Positions 38,189 through 47,254 of a stretch of DNA of 64,000 nucleotides are shown piece by piece. Within the stretch, counting starts at the first letter, position 1. Each line of letters begins with the position of its first letter. The position numbers were made by a program, and so were the translations under genes. The notes under the pieces were generated by a model. That model saw only the letters and a list, made by a program, of their open reading frames with translations. It was not told the origin of the DNA and made no database searches. The DNA comes from an uncultured Actinomycetes bacterium (GTDB taxonomy: Bacteria > Actinomycetota > Acidimicrobiia > Acidimicrobiales > RAAP-2), in the NCBI GenBank assembly GCA_903924205.1, contig CAIYAP010000003.1:1-64000 (forward strand), written 5' to 3'.

Positions 38189-38890
38189 CTACACCGGAAG
38201 GTACACGACGTCACCGGCCCGGGCCACTTGATCAGTCGATAACACCGTGACCGCCCCGAGGCCCGCCACGCGCCACCCCTCGCCCGGGCGACCAATGAGG
38301 GCAGTCTCTTCGTCGATTCCCACCACGGTGGTATCCGCATCCAGATGAGCGAGCGAGGCTCTCATCATTTGGGGGTAACGGTCGCGAAAGACGTCGTAGT
38401 GCGGAATGACGCGAAGCGTCGGTAACACGCCACAGGCGTCCACCATCTCACCATCACCGCGCAAGACGGGCACGCGCCCACACAACACCATGGCGCCCGC
38501 ACTACAGCCGGCGAGGGTGGACCCCGCGCGCCACTCGCGCTCAATGGCCCGCCACAAGACGGTGTCTTTCAATGTGACCGCCAAGAAGGCGGGATTACCA
38601 CCCGATAGATAGATCAAACCCGCACCATGCAGAACGTCGTCCCACCGGGGATCATTGGCCTCATCACGGTCATATACCGTCGCGTCACGCACCTCAAGAC
38701 CCAAGTTCTCGCCGTGGCGTCGTCCGAGATCACGCCAGTACGACAAACGCTTCTCTCCGTCGGGAACGGCCGCGGTGGCAATCTGCACGGTGACCGGAGG
38801 CTGGCCCGTCATGAGCTCGAGGTCGATGTCATGCATGACGTCGAGGTACTCACCACTGCCTACCAATGCGACAACACCCGTGTGACTCAC
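38189..38890 (-). CDS. peptidase S51-like (cyanophycinase/dipeptidase E family)
   Basis: A 233-residue glutamine-amidotransferase-like enzyme. YLSGGNPAFL and the nucleophile elbow AGCSAGAMVL (Ser) mark the S51 family, which includes cyanophycinase and alpha-aspartyl dipeptidase. The later VIPHYDVF His and the VGIDEETAL motif also fit. Whether it cleaves cyanophycin or simple Asp dipeptides cannot be told. It is divergent from a GT4 glycosyltransferase, with an inverted repeat in the gap. Confidence 0.82.
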   Translation of the reverse strand: MSHTGVVALVGSGEYLDVMHDIDLELMTGQPPVTVQIATAAVPDGEKRLSYWRDLGRRHGENLGLEVRDATVYDRDEANDPRWDDVLHGAGLIYLSGGNPAFLAVTLKDTVLWRAIEREWRAGSTLAGCSAGAMVLCGRVPVLRGDGEMVDACGVLPTLRVIPHYDVFRDRYPQMMRASLAHLDADTTVVGIDEETALIGRPGEGWRVAGLGAVTVLSTDQVARAGDVVYLPV

Positions 38891-38893
38891 TCC

Positions 38894-38910
38894 GTCACCG
38901 TAACGGTGAC
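38894..38910. promoter_or_regulatory. inverted repeat in the S51 peptidase/GT4 divergent gap
   Basis: GTCACCG at 38894-38900 and CGGTGAC at 38904-38910 form a perfect 7-bp dyad around TAA. It sits in the 35-bp gap between two divergent start codons, so it may be an operator or simply part of overlapping promoters. It begins 4 bp from the peptidase start. Confidence 0.4.
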
Positions 38911-38925
38911 CGGTAGCGTGAGGGC

Positions 38926-40035
38926 ATGAGTCGCATTGTGGTGGTCACACCGTGGGCCCCACCCTCCGATGGGATTGCCCGTTACAGCGCCAATCTGGCG
39001 CGCGAATGGCTGGCCGCCGGCCACGAGGTCATCGTGTTGGCTCCCCCGACCACGCACTCGGGCGAGGAGGAACTGTCGGGCGAGGTCAACGTGCGGCGAG
39101 TCGTCACCCGCCGCACCCCCTGGGCCGCGCTGCTCGATGAGATTCGCCCCGACCACGTGGTGGTGCAGTTTGCGGTGCCTGCTCTTCGCCTCGCGGCGCT
39201 CGGTATCTCCGCCCTCCTACGGGCGGCGACTGACCGCGGCATTCCGACCACCGTGGCCTACCACGAGGCCTCGCGCGACGTGGGTCGACTGCGGGTGCTG
39301 GGACGCTGGCTGTATCGCCGCGTGGCCGCGGAGACGAGAGACGCGGTGGCCTTCGTGCCACGCGAGGCGGACATTCTTCGCGCAGTGGGATGTCACCGCG
39401 TTCGCGTGGTGCCGCACGGTACTCGCGAGCGCGAACGCCTTGATGCGACGGCTGTTCGCGAGTCGTATCACCTCACCGAACCCTTCGTGATGAGCTTCGG
39501 CTATATCCATCCGCACAAGTCCTTTGAGACCTTCATCGATGCCCTCGCTCTCATGGGTGAACCCGTCACCGCCCTGTTGGCGGGATCGGTTCGTCAACGC
39601 CACGGGCTGTTTCGATTATTGGGACGGGTGGACGAGAAATACCAAGCGATGCTGGAAGGTCGTATCGCCGCCCTGCCGAGTTCGGTGACCCTACGTCGGG
39701 TGGGCTATCTCCCTGACCATGACCTCCGCGCGCTGCTCCAGTCGGCTGACGTGGTCGCGATTCCCTATCGCGAGACCTCACAAAGCGGTGTGGCCGCCGA
39801 GGTCTTGGCCAACGGCTCCGCCATCGTGGCGGCCGAGGTGCCCGGGCTCACCGACATGCTGCACGACGCCGCCATCTACGTGACGCCTGGTGACGCCGCG
39901 GGATTGGCGGCGGCCATGAACGTGCTGCGTCACTCGGCCGCGCAACGAGAGACATCGTGCGAGCGAGCTCTGTGGTGGGCGAACGAAGAATCGTTCGCTC
40001 GGACGGCCGCTTCGCTGATCGCTAACGCGAATTAG
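38926..40035 (+). CDS. family 4 glycosyltransferase
   Basis: A 369-residue GT-B fold protein. The N-terminal domain starts with VVVTPWAPPSDGIARYSANLAREW, with the Gly-rich donor loop region. The C-terminal domain has GYIHPHKSFETFIDAL, the VGYLPDHDLRALLQSADVV block and an E(x7)E-like region around YRETSQSGVAAEVLANG. It probably transfers a hexose to a surface glycan or lipid. It ends 4 bp inside the convergent ROK kinase gene. Confidence 0.88.
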   Translation: MSRIVVVTPWAPPSDGIARYSANLAREWLAAGHEVIVLAPPTTHSGEEELSGEVNVRRVVTRRTPWAALLDEIRPDHVVVQFAVPALRLAALGISALLRAATDRGIPTTVAYHEASRDVGRLRVLGRWLYRRVAAETRDAVAFVPREADILRAVGCHRVRVVPHGTRERERLDATAVRESYHLTEPFVMSFGYIHPHKSFETFIDALALMGEPVTALLAGSVRQRHGLFRLLGRVDEKYQAMLEGRIAALPSSVTLRRVGYLPDHDLRALLQSADVVAIPYRETSQSGVAAEVLANGSAIVAAEVPGLTDMLHDAAIYVTPGDAAGLAAAMNVLRHSAAQRETSCERALWWANEESFARTAASLIANAN

Positions 40036-40910
40036 GCGGAGAGGCCGGCCATGATGGCGGCGCCCACCAGGCCACTGTGATGCCCGAATGCGGGGGTCAG
40101 AGTGAGCCGATGGACATCAACATCGAGGTAGTCCCCATTCAGCAGTACCAGCTGCTCACGCACCTGGTCGCGAAGGCCGAGAGAGTCGAGCACGCCTCCA
40201 CCAAGAACGACCGCGTCGGGTGCCACGGTCATGGTGAGGTTGTGAATGACTTGGGCAATGTAGTGAGCTTCGAGAGTCCACCGCACATCGCCGACGGGAA
40301 CGTTCTCACCGCGTTCCCCCGCCCGCGCACGCAGAGCGGGTCCACTGGCGAGACCCTCGGCGCAGTCGTGGTGCGAGGGACAGACACCCGCGAAATGATC
40401 ACCTTCGAGACGGCGGACATACATGTGACCCACTTCTCGTGGTTGTCGCGTGGCGACGATGGATCCGTTCTGCACCACACCCGCCCCGATACCGGTGCCG
40501 ACGGTGAGATACGCGACGGTGGCAAGGTCGTGCGCGACGCCCCAGGTGGCCTCGGCGAGCGCGGCGGCGTTCACGTCGGTATCCAGAAGAACGGGAATGT
40601 CGACGTCAATCGTCGCCACTAAATCGATCCACGAGAACCCACGCCAACTGATCTTGGGGGTGGTGGGAGCGATGCTTCCCGTAGCGACGTCGAGGGGACC
40701 GAAGGACGCAATTGCGACGGCGTCGAGAGGTTCCTCCTGTTGTGCCGCGCGCAAAAACTTCGCGATGAGTGGGCCCGTCTCACGAGGGTCACCAGTCGCG
40801 ATGAGGTGGGGTTCGCGTCGCTGCGCATCCTCGCGAGTGCGGTAGACGTCGAGGCGAATCGTGGTGCCGCCGGCTTCGATCACGGCCACTCGCGCCACCG
40901 ACGAACTCAC
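40032..40910 (-). CDS. ROK-family sugar kinase, fructokinase-like
   Basis: A 292-residue kinase. It shows the ATP-binding start EAGGTTIRLDVY (usual EIGGTK), VLLDTDVNAAALAEA with the catalytic Asp, and TVGTGIGAGVV. The zinc-type motif is represented by the spaced HxxxxxxxxxCxxHxxC region EVGHMY...GVCPSHHDCAEGLASGPAL, the pattern of bacterial fructokinases (GmuE/ScrK-like). The GTG start overlaps the stop of the LLM oxidoreductase upstream, so the two genes are coupled. Confidence 0.85.
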   Translation of the reverse strand: MSSSVARVAVIEAGGTTIRLDVYRTREDAQRREPHLIATGDPRETGPLIAKFLRAAQQEEPLDAVAIASFGPLDVATGSIAPTTPKISWRGFSWIDLVATIDVDIPVLLDTDVNAAALAEATWGVAHDLATVAYLTVGTGIGAGVVQNGSIVATRQPREVGHMYVRRLEGDHFAGVCPSHHDCAEGLASGPALRARAGERGENVPVGDVRWTLEAHYIAQVIHNLTMTVAPDAVVLGGGVLDSLGLRDQVREQLVLLNGDYLDVDVHRLTLTPAFGHHSGLVGAAIMAGLSA

Positions 40911-41830
40911 TTCCCGGCCAAGGCCGCCACGATGGGTGCGAAGCTGTCAATCTCGTTTTCGTGCACGACGACGTAGTTAAAGCCAAATCGTTCACGTCGT
41001 GCGCGCAGCGTCTCGATGATGCCCTCCACGCTGCCGACGAGGGCCACGGGTGAGTCGGCGACCTGCTCCGCGGTCACACCCATCATGCCGGCGATGGCGG
41101 CGAGAGTTCCCTCGGCGTCATCAGTGATGGTGACGAAGAAGGTGAGGATTTGGAGGTCGATTTCACTGAGGCGATCACCGGCGGCCTCGCGTACCCAGCG
41201 CACGCGTTCATCGAAGTAACTGCCCTGGGTGGACTCAATGACCTCCGGTCCGATGTAGCCGGCGGTGAGGCGGGGGTTGACACCCACGATGTCGGCGTTC
41301 TGCGCGGCGAAGCGCAACACCTTGGGGCTACCACCACCAATGATGAGCGGTGGTGGTGAGGAGAGCCTGGGCGTGCTGGGAGCGTTCGTGACGGTGTAGA
41401 ACTCGCCACTGAAGGTCGCCGAGCCCGTGTGCAACATTTGTCGGTAGATCTCGACGGCTTCCTGCATGCGACGCACGCGCACGGCCGGTTCATCTTCCAC
41501 AATGCCCGCCTGCTGGTAGTCCGAACTCATCCAGCCCGCGCCGATGCCAAATTCGAGTCGGCCACCGGACAGGTAGTGCAAGGTGGCAAGTTCCTTCGCC
41601 GCCACGACGGGGTGGCGATAGTCATTGCCGAGAACGAGGGAACCCACGCGCAGAGTGGTCGTGGCCTCGGCCGCGACGGTCAGCGCCGTGAAGGGTCCGA
41701 ACTGATTGTCGAGGTGATCAGGAATGAAGAGCGTGGAGTATCCGAGCTCTTCAATGCGGCGTGCGGTGCGTCGCCACGCGGCGGGTGAACTGGACGTAGA
41801 TAACTGAACGGCAAAGCGAAACGGGCGCAT
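40907..41830 (-). CDS. luciferase-like (LLM) F420-dependent oxidoreductase
   Basis: A 307-residue TIM-barrel oxidoreductase of the LLM class. FRFAVQLSTSSSPAAWRRTA starts it, followed by LGYSTLFIPDHL, LVLGNDYRHPVVAAKE and the GGRLEFGIGAGW nucleotide-binding segment. It resembles the F420-using branch frequent in actinobacteria, but FMN use is possible and the substrate is not known. AAAGGAG stands 4 nt before the ATG at 41830, which is preferred over an upstream start. It is coupled to the following ROK kinase. Confidence 0.85.
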   Translation of the reverse strand: MRPFRFAVQLSTSSSPAAWRRTARRIEELGYSTLFIPDHLDNQFGPFTALTVAAEATTTLRVGSLVLGNDYRHPVVAAKELATLHYLSGGRLEFGIGAGWMSSDYQQAGIVEDEPAVRVRRMQEAVEIYRQMLHTGSATFSGEFYTVTNAPSTPRLSSPPPLIIGGGSPKVLRFAAQNADIVGVNPRLTAGYIGPEVIESTQGSYFDERVRWVREAAGDRLSEIDLQILTFFVTITDDAEGTLAAIAGMMGVTAEQVADSPVALVGSVEGIIETLRARRERFGFNYVVVHENEIDSFAPIVAALAGK

Positions 41831-41895
41831 GGAACTCCTTTGTACCGCTTCGACGGTAGTGAGTTCCCGCACCCGTCACGATGATGGCGGGCGCT

Positions 41896-42060
41896 TTAGC
41901 GGCCGAAGAGGCGGCCCCAAAAGCCCGCGCCGGAGGGCTCGGGGCGATCACAGGTGCAGCGCTCATCAATCGGGATGTTGGCTAGTGCCGCCTCGATGTG
42001 GCGACCGCATCCGGTCCACGTCGGTTGGCGACAGGTCGGGCAAATGATTTGGTGACACAT
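41896..42060 (-). CDS. small zinc-ribbon-like protein (54 aa)
   Basis: A 54-residue protein with Cys pairs in the pattern CPTC-x7-C near the start and CTC near residue 35. It opens MCHQIICPTCRQPTWTGCG and ends GFWGRLFGR. The Cys/His spacing suggests one zinc-binding knuckle or ribbon. The C-terminal aromatic/basic tail could bind membranes or nucleic acid. Similar small proteins exist in other actinobacteria, from memory, without a known role. It begins 12 bp after the old-yellow-enzyme stop and has a purine-rich AGAAGAGAGAG ahead of the ATG, so it is probably expressed with that gene. Confidence 0.8.
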   Translation of the reverse strand: MCHQIICPTCRQPTWTGCGRHIEAALANIPIDERCTCDRPEPSGAGFWGRLFGR

Positions 42061-42072
42061 ACGCTCTCTCTT

Positions 42073-43149
42073 CTATTCGGCGACAAAGCCGGGCCAGGCC
42101 GACATGTAGGTGATGAATGATTCCGACAAACCTTCGCTCGCCAAAGTCTCTCGAGAGACGGGAAGTTCGCGCATCGTGAAGGTGGGGTCCGCGATGGCGG
42201 CCCGAGCAAAGTCGTGGTTGGTAATGGCGGCACGGCCAATGGCCACCAAATCGGCGCCGAGGTCGAGGCAGCGCTGCGCGTCGGCGGCCGAATAAATCTT
42301 TCCGGCCACACACAGCCGCGTGTTGCCGCGGGGCACCTCGGTGAAGAGGTCAATCAATTGACGACCCGCAAATTCTTCGTCGGAAGCTTCCTTGAAAGCG
42401 TCCCAGAGAGAGATGTCGACAAAGTCGGCCAATTCTGTCTCAATGATGAGTCGATAGGTCTCAATAATGTCGGCGGTATGTAGGCCAAAGCGCTCGGGCG
42501 ATAAGCGGACCGACACGTTAAAAGTGGGGCGTGTCGCCGCGCGAATGCCGCGCAAAATGTCGAGCAAGAGACGCGCACGGTTCTCCACTGAACCGCCGTA
42601 CTGGTCGCTGCGCTGGTTGTAGTCGCGATTGAGAAATTCGCAAATGATGTAATCGTGGGCGCCGTGGATCTCCACGCCGTCGAAGCCCGCCTTTTCGCAG
42701 CGCACCGCGGCGGCGATGAAGTCCTCGGTGAGGTGCTCAACCTCGTGAGTGGTGAGTTCGCGCGTGCCCGTCTTCTCGTCAACACTGGGCCCCACCGGAT
42801 CAGTGCCAATGAGCTCGCGGGGGCTGCGACGGCCCGCGTGATGTAACTGCACCACGGACAGGGAACCCGTGTCGCCAATGCCCGTCGCGAGCTGCGTGAG
42901 TCCCTCGAGGTGGCGATCGTCAAAGCAGCCCAGCTGGCCGGGGAATCCCTGACCGACGGCTTGCACGTGGCTGGCGCAGGTCATGGTGAGTCCGAAGCCA
43001 CCTTGTGCACGCATGGTGAGCCAGTGGTATTCAGCCTCGCTCAAGGTGCCGTCGGCGTAGCTTTGCTGGTTCGTCAGAGGAGCCAAGGTCACGCGGTTCG
43101 CCACGGAGGTGCCGTGGCGAAAGGAGACAGAATCGGAGAGGTGAGCCAT
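42073..43149 (-). CDS. NADH:flavin oxidoreductase (old yellow enzyme family)
   Basis: A 358-residue FMN enzyme that reduces activated double bonds (enoates, nitro compounds). VTLAPLTNQQSYADG gives the N-terminal FMN site. VQLHHAGRRSP and the active-site pair in GVEIHGAHDYIICEFL (HGAH) are followed by NVSVRLSPERFG. The later GKIYSAADAQRCLDLGADLVAIGRAAI binds the FMN phosphate. It is followed on the same mRNA by the 54-residue zinc-ribbon protein. Confidence 0.92.
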   Translation of the reverse strand: MAHLSDSVSFRHGTSVANRVTLAPLTNQQSYADGTLSEAEYHWLTMRAQGGFGLTMTCASHVQAVGQGFPGQLGCFDDRHLEGLTQLATGIGDTGSLSVVQLHHAGRRSPRELIGTDPVGPSVDEKTGTRELTTHEVEHLTEDFIAAAVRCEKAGFDGVEIHGAHDYIICEFLNRDYNQRSDQYGGSVENRARLLLDILRGIRAATRPTFNVSVRLSPERFGLHTADIIETYRLIIETELADFVDISLWDAFKEASDEEFAGRQLIDLFTEVPRGNTRLCVAGKIYSAADAQRCLDLGADLVAIGRAAITNHDFARAAIADPTFTMRELPVSRETLASEGLSESFITYMSAWPGFVAE

Positions 43150-43285
43150 ACGACGACGGTAGTTGATTCGCGTGAAATGACTCTCGATGTTGTCGCGGAA
43201 GACTTAGAGGCTCCTTCACCATTTTTCAGATTCTCTTAATTTTCCGGAGGCAGACTGAAGGCACCTCAACACCAAGGGAGCACGC

Positions 43286-43468
43286 ATGGCCACTATGACA
43301 TTCACGTACGGACTCATCATCACCGCCGCCTTTGCCGCCGTCGTGCCGGTCGTCGCCGGTGCGGTCGCAGAACACCGCCATCACGTTGCCACGGCCGAGA
43401 AGATCCAAATTGAGACGCTGACGCAGGAACTGGCTCGCGTCCGCTCTCAGCGGGAGATGGCCGCATAA
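43286..43468 (+). CDS. small membrane protein (60 aa)
   Basis: A 60-residue protein with a single hydrophobic helix (YGLIITAAFAAVVPVVAGAVA) followed by a charged, helical tail (TAEKIQIETLTQELARVRSQ) that could form a coiled coil. AAGGGAG lies 5 nt before the ATG and a hairpin follows the stop, which supports a real gene. No family is recognised. Confidence 0.75.
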   Translation: MATMTFTYGLIITAAFAAVVPVVAGAVAEHRHHVATAEKIQIETLTQELARVRSQREMAA

Positions 43469-43501
43469 CCCGCCAGTCGCATTCATTCCTCCCCTAGGAA
43501 G

Positions 43502-43535
43502 CACCATGCCCGGAGCGAGAGCTCCGGGCATGGTG
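43502..43535. terminator. hairpin terminator between convergent genes
   Basis: CACCATGCCCGGAGC (43502-43516) and GCTCCGGGCATGGTG (43521-43535) form a perfect 15-bp stem closed by a GAGA loop. It lies between the small membrane-protein gene and the convergent large FN3 gene, whose stop is at 43553, and so may serve both. No long T run follows. Confidence 0.75.
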
Positions 43536-43552
43536 TCGTCAGGGTGAGTTTC

Positions 43553-46500
43553 TTAGTGGGTGGCGATGACGACGCAGCGTGTCGAGGCAGCGAGAACCGC
43601 AGGGCCGCCCACACCAAATGTCGTGCTGGCAGGCCCCACGGCGACCGAGACGACGACATCGCGGTGCCCGGCGGCCGCGAGCGCTGCCAAGAGGGTCGCT
43701 CGTGCATGGTTGGCTCGAGCGAGTCGAATGGAATTGGGCAAACCGACATTGCCGTACCCGGTAATGGTGACGACGCGTCGTCCTGACGACACGATTGCCG
43801 TTGCCACGCTCGTGATCTGGTCAGACATGGCACGCGAGATAGTCGAACTATCGACACCGAATCCCGCTACTCGCTGAGTGATGTTCGTACCCAGGGGAAT
43901 CACGCTGGCAAAGGTGGCCACTGGTGAGGTGCCGGCCCGAGTGGTGGCCGTCACGGTGAAGACATACGCCGTACCATTCACCAGATTCGAGATGGTGCAA
44001 TTCGTGAGGACCGTCACACATTGGTGGGCATGACCGTCGGTCACGGTGTACGAGGTCACCGGATTTCCGCCGTTGTTGTTCGGGGCCGACCAGGTAAGAG
44101 TTGCCGCTCGCGATTGCGACAGTGCGGAAACAGTCACGGGGGCGGCCGGGAGGCGCCAGGTCATGATCGACCCACCGCTTGCGGGCAGCGAGTTATCCCA
44201 ACTATTTACCGCCATCACCGAGATGACAAAGGTGGCACCCGAGTCGAGTCCCGAAATGGTGCACGCTGTCTCGTTCGCACTCACCACGCACCGGTGCGCA
44301 TAGAGATCCACGCCGATCGCCGACACCTCGTACGCGGTGAGGGGAGACCCGCCATCGTCAAGCACGGGCAACCACGTCACAACCACACTGTGCAAGGTGG
44401 CGGTGGCGGTCACCTGGCGGGGAAGCGACGGTGCCGCGGGCGTGGTTACTTGAGCGCTACTCGCCTCGCTGGTACCGACGTCGTTCGTCGCCGTCACGTT
44501 GAGTTGGTAGGTCGTCCCCGCGGTCAGTCCGGTGCAGGTCACACTGGTGACGTTCCCGGATCCCGAACAGGCACCGCTCCAGGTGTACGACGTGATATCA
44601 GCACCACCGTTGTTAGCCACTGACCAGGTGAAGGTGATGGCACCACCCTCGGTGACCGGTTGGGTGGTGACCGAGGGGGCCCGAGGCACCGCCACGGTGT
44701 CTACCCAGCCACCGTCAGTACTCGTCGATGCTCCGAGGGCGTTATTGGCCACGACGGTGACGTCATAACTCGTGGCGTCCGCAAGACCAGTCACGGTGCA
44801 GCCTGTCCAATTAGCGCTGATACCTGGTCCGGCGAGGCAACTGAAGGTGTTACCCGCGGCATCAGTTGCCGTCACGGTGTACGACGAGACCACGTTGCCA
44901 CCGTCGTCACTCGGGGCGGACCAGCTGACATCAATGGTCCCGTGACCAGCCGATAGCGATATTGCGCTGACCGACCCCGGAACGGTGCGGGCGGTGGCGG
45001 AGTTGCTACCGACCTGGCTGATACCGACGGCGTTCGTCGCGGTGACGTCCAACTCGTAGGAGATGCCACCGGTCAGTCCGATGCAGGTCACACTGATGAC
45101 GTTCCCGGTTCCCGAACAGGCACCGCTCCAGGTGTACGACGTGATATCGGCGCCACCATTGTTGGGTGCTGACCACGTGAAGGTGATCTGCCCGGAAAGG
45201 GACGCGGGCGAGGCCGACACCTCAGGTGCGGCGGCCACATCGGGGGTCGTTACCGACCCACCATCGAGGCTCGATGAATTACCCAGCGCGTTCGTGGCAA
45301 TGACCGTGACGTCATATGTCGTGCCGTTCGCCAATCCCGATAGCTGGCATCCCGGTGAGTTCTGCGACGAATCAATGTTCACCGAGCAGGCGAAACTATT
45401 GCCCGCCGCGTCGGTCGCCGTTACCTCATACGACGTGAGGGGAGAGCCACCGTCGTTGGAGGTGACGATGTCGTCCACGTTGATAGTGCCCACTCCCGCG
45501 GTGAGGCTCACGGACGCGGGCGCATCAGGAACGGTTTCTCCCATCACTGTGTCGCTACCTGCAGAACTATCACCGAGCGTGTTCGTCGCGGTCACCCACA
45601 AGGTGAAGTCCTGACTGGCTGTCAGTCCGGTGCAGGTGACCGAGGTGACGTTGCCGGATCCTGAACAGGCGCCACTCCAGGTATAAGAGGTGATGTCACT
45701 CCCGCCGTTATTGCTCACTGACCAGTGAAAGATGATCGCGCCCGAGGAGGTTATGTTCTCCGCGTTCACCGAGGGCGTATCGGGCACGGTGAGCGCCCGG
45801 GCAGAGGCGGAGCCCAGGTCACTCGCGCCCGCGGAGTTCGTAGCCGACACAACGAGCGAGTAGTCCTGACCGCCAGTGAGTCCGGTGCAGGTGACCGAGG
45901 TGACGTTGCCGGATCCTGAACAGGCGCCACTCCAGGTATAAGAGGTGATGTCACTCCCGCCGTTATTGCTCACTGACCAGTGAAAGGTGATCGCGCCCGA
46001 GGAGGTAATGGCATCTGCGGACACGGTGGGCGCCAGCGGTGGAATCGCGGCGTTGGGCAACACCGCTTCGACAGCGCCATTTCCGCTATCACCAATGATC
46101 AGATATCCATGGATGTCGAGAGTGAGAAAGCGGGGAGCGCTTAAGGGGCTAGAGGTAGCGGGACCGGCGACGGGCGAACCTGAGACGCCCGAACCAGCCA
46201 CCAGCGTCACTGAATACGACTGGCCCACGGGTATCAATTCGTACACCCGGTTGGTGGCGGTGGCAGCGACATAGACATTGCCGTTGGTGTCGACTGCGAA
46301 GCCGCGTGGGGAACCAAGCTGAGTCACGATGCTGGTGGTCCAGCCCTGTGCCGACGAGGTGAGTTGTTCCACGAAGCCGGTGTTGCTGTCACTGATCATG
46401 AGCGACCCCGACGGAGTGAGGGCAATGTCACTCGGATTATTCAATGAACTATTCAGCGAGGGTCCTGCCGTGGGGTAACCAGTAGTCCCCGTTCCCGCAA

Positions 46501-47131
46501 TGATTTTCAGCGTGTAGGTCGAGCCCGAGGGAGTAAGGGAGTACGCCACATTGACCGTGGAGTCGACGATGTAGATCACCCCACTATCCGTCACGGTGAG
46601 ACCAGCGGGATTCGAGAGTGGCTCAACGAGAGCATTCCCGTTATTGATCAACGTGCCGGATGAGCCAGTTCCGGCGATAATTTTCAACGAGTAACCCGAA
46701 TAAGTCGGGATTAAACGTCCCACTTGGCCCGCCGTCGTGAAAAAGATGCTGCCATCGGGGCGACAGGCCAGCCCGCGCGGATTCGTCATTGGGCTCGAGG
46801 TCGCGGCCCCGGCGACAAGGTTTCCGCTTTGGCCCGACCCCGCCACGGTGATGACTTGGGTGTAGACGCTGGCTGCCGTGAGCTCGTAGATCTTGTTCTG
46901 TGGCGTGTTGGCGAAGAAGAGGTTGTCGCTCGAGTCAACGCAGATACCACGCATTCCACCTGACGCCATTTGGCTGAGACCACTGGCCACCACGACCAAA
47001 CGACCGCCGGAGCCTAAGTCAGCACCGGCCGGTGCGCTCGTGACGACGAGGCCGAGAGAGCATGTTGCGAGCGACAATGCACTGGACAGCAAGAATTTCC
47101 AACGAGACCGAGAGACGCGACGAGACAACAT
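43553..47131 (-). CDS. large secreted surface protein: beta-propeller, FN3 repeats, OmpA-like end
   Basis: A 1192-residue exported protein with a clear signal peptide (RSRWKFLLSSALSLATCSLG, cleavage near AGA-DL). Residues about 45-340 are NHL/SMP-30-like repeats (such as GICVDSSDNLFFAN and GFAVDTNGNVYVAA) of a beta-propeller. Some seven FN3-like domains follow to about 1065, most with a Cys pair spaced about 11. The C-terminal ~110 residues (VTITGYGNVGLPNSIRLARA) resemble an OmpA-like peptidoglycan-binding fold. The ATG at 47131 has AAGGA upstream and gives the signal peptide at the start. Likely roles are adhesion or wall attachment, which is inference. Confidence 0.85.
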   Translation of the reverse strand: MLSRRVSRSRWKFLLSSALSLATCSLGLVVTSAPAGADLGSGGRLVVVASGLSQMASGGMRGICVDSSDNLFFANTPQNKIYELTAASVYTQVITVAGSGQSGNLVAGAATSSPMTNPRGLACRPDGSIFFTTAGQVGRLIPTYSGYSLKIIAGTGSSGTLINNGNALVEPLSNPAGLTVTDSGVIYIVDSTVNVAYSLTPSGSTYTLKIIAGTGTTGYPTAGPSLNSSLNNPSDIALTPSGSLMISDSNTGFVEQLTSSAQGWTTSIVTQLGSPRGFAVDTNGNVYVAATATNRVYELIPVGQSYSVTLVAGSGVSGSPVAGPATSSPLSAPRFLTLDIHGYLIIGDSGNGAVEAVLPNAAIPPLAPTVSADAITSSGAITFHWSVSNNGGSDITSYTWSGACSGSGNVTSVTCTGLTGGQDYSLVVSATNSAGASDLGSASARALTVPDTPSVNAENITSSGAIIFHWSVSNNGGSDITSYTWSGACSGSGNVTSVTCTGLTASQDFTLWVTATNTLGDSSAGSDTVMGETVPDAPASVSLTAGVGTINVDDIVTSNDGGSPLTSYEVTATDAAGNSFACSVNIDSSQNSPGCQLSGLANGTTYDVTVIATNALGNSSSLDGGSVTTPDVAAAPEVSASPASLSGQITFTWSAPNNGGADITSYTWSGACSGTGNVISVTCIGLTGGISYELDVTATNAVGISQVGSNSATARTVPGSVSAISLSAGHGTIDVSWSAPSDDGGNVVSSYTVTATDAAGNTFSCLAGPGISANWTGCTVTGLADATSYDVTVVANNALGASTSTDGGWVDTVAVPRAPSVTTQPVTEGGAITFTWSVANNGGADITSYTWSGACSGSGNVTSVTCTGLTAGTTYQLNVTATNDVGTSEASSAQVTTPAAPSLPRQVTATATLHSVVVTWLPVLDDGGSPLTAYEVSAIGVDLYAHRCVVSANETACTISGLDSGATFVISVMAVNSWDNSLPASGGSIMTWRLPAAPVTVSALSQSRAATLTWSAPNNNGGNPVTSYTVTDGHAHQCVTVLTNCTISNLVNGTAYVFTVTATTRAGTSPVATFASVIPLGTNITQRVAGFGVDSSTISRAMSDQITSVATAIVSSGRRVVTITGYGNVGLPNSIRLARANHARATLLAALAAAGHRDVVVSVAVGPASTTFGVGGPAVLAASTRCVVIATH
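45624..46006 (-). repeat. near-identical 128-bp direct repeats, period 255 bp, in adjacent FN3 domains
   Basis: 45624-45751 and 45879-46006 match at 127 of 128 bases, with identity unbroken over the first 108. The 255-bp offset equals 85 codons, one FN3 unit. At the protein level the repeats encode the HWSVSNNGGSDITSYTWSGA segment. This shows recent domain duplication or gene conversion, since other units of the gene differ much more. Confidence 0.95.
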
Positions 47132-47254
47132 AAGGGTTTCATTCCTTTTGATAGCAGTGTGACGAATCTTATTCATAGCTCTGATATCAAATGTGACAAG
47201 CGAGTGACGAGCAGATTTTTTCTCAGGGTGTGACGTAGAGTTGCATCGATTCTT

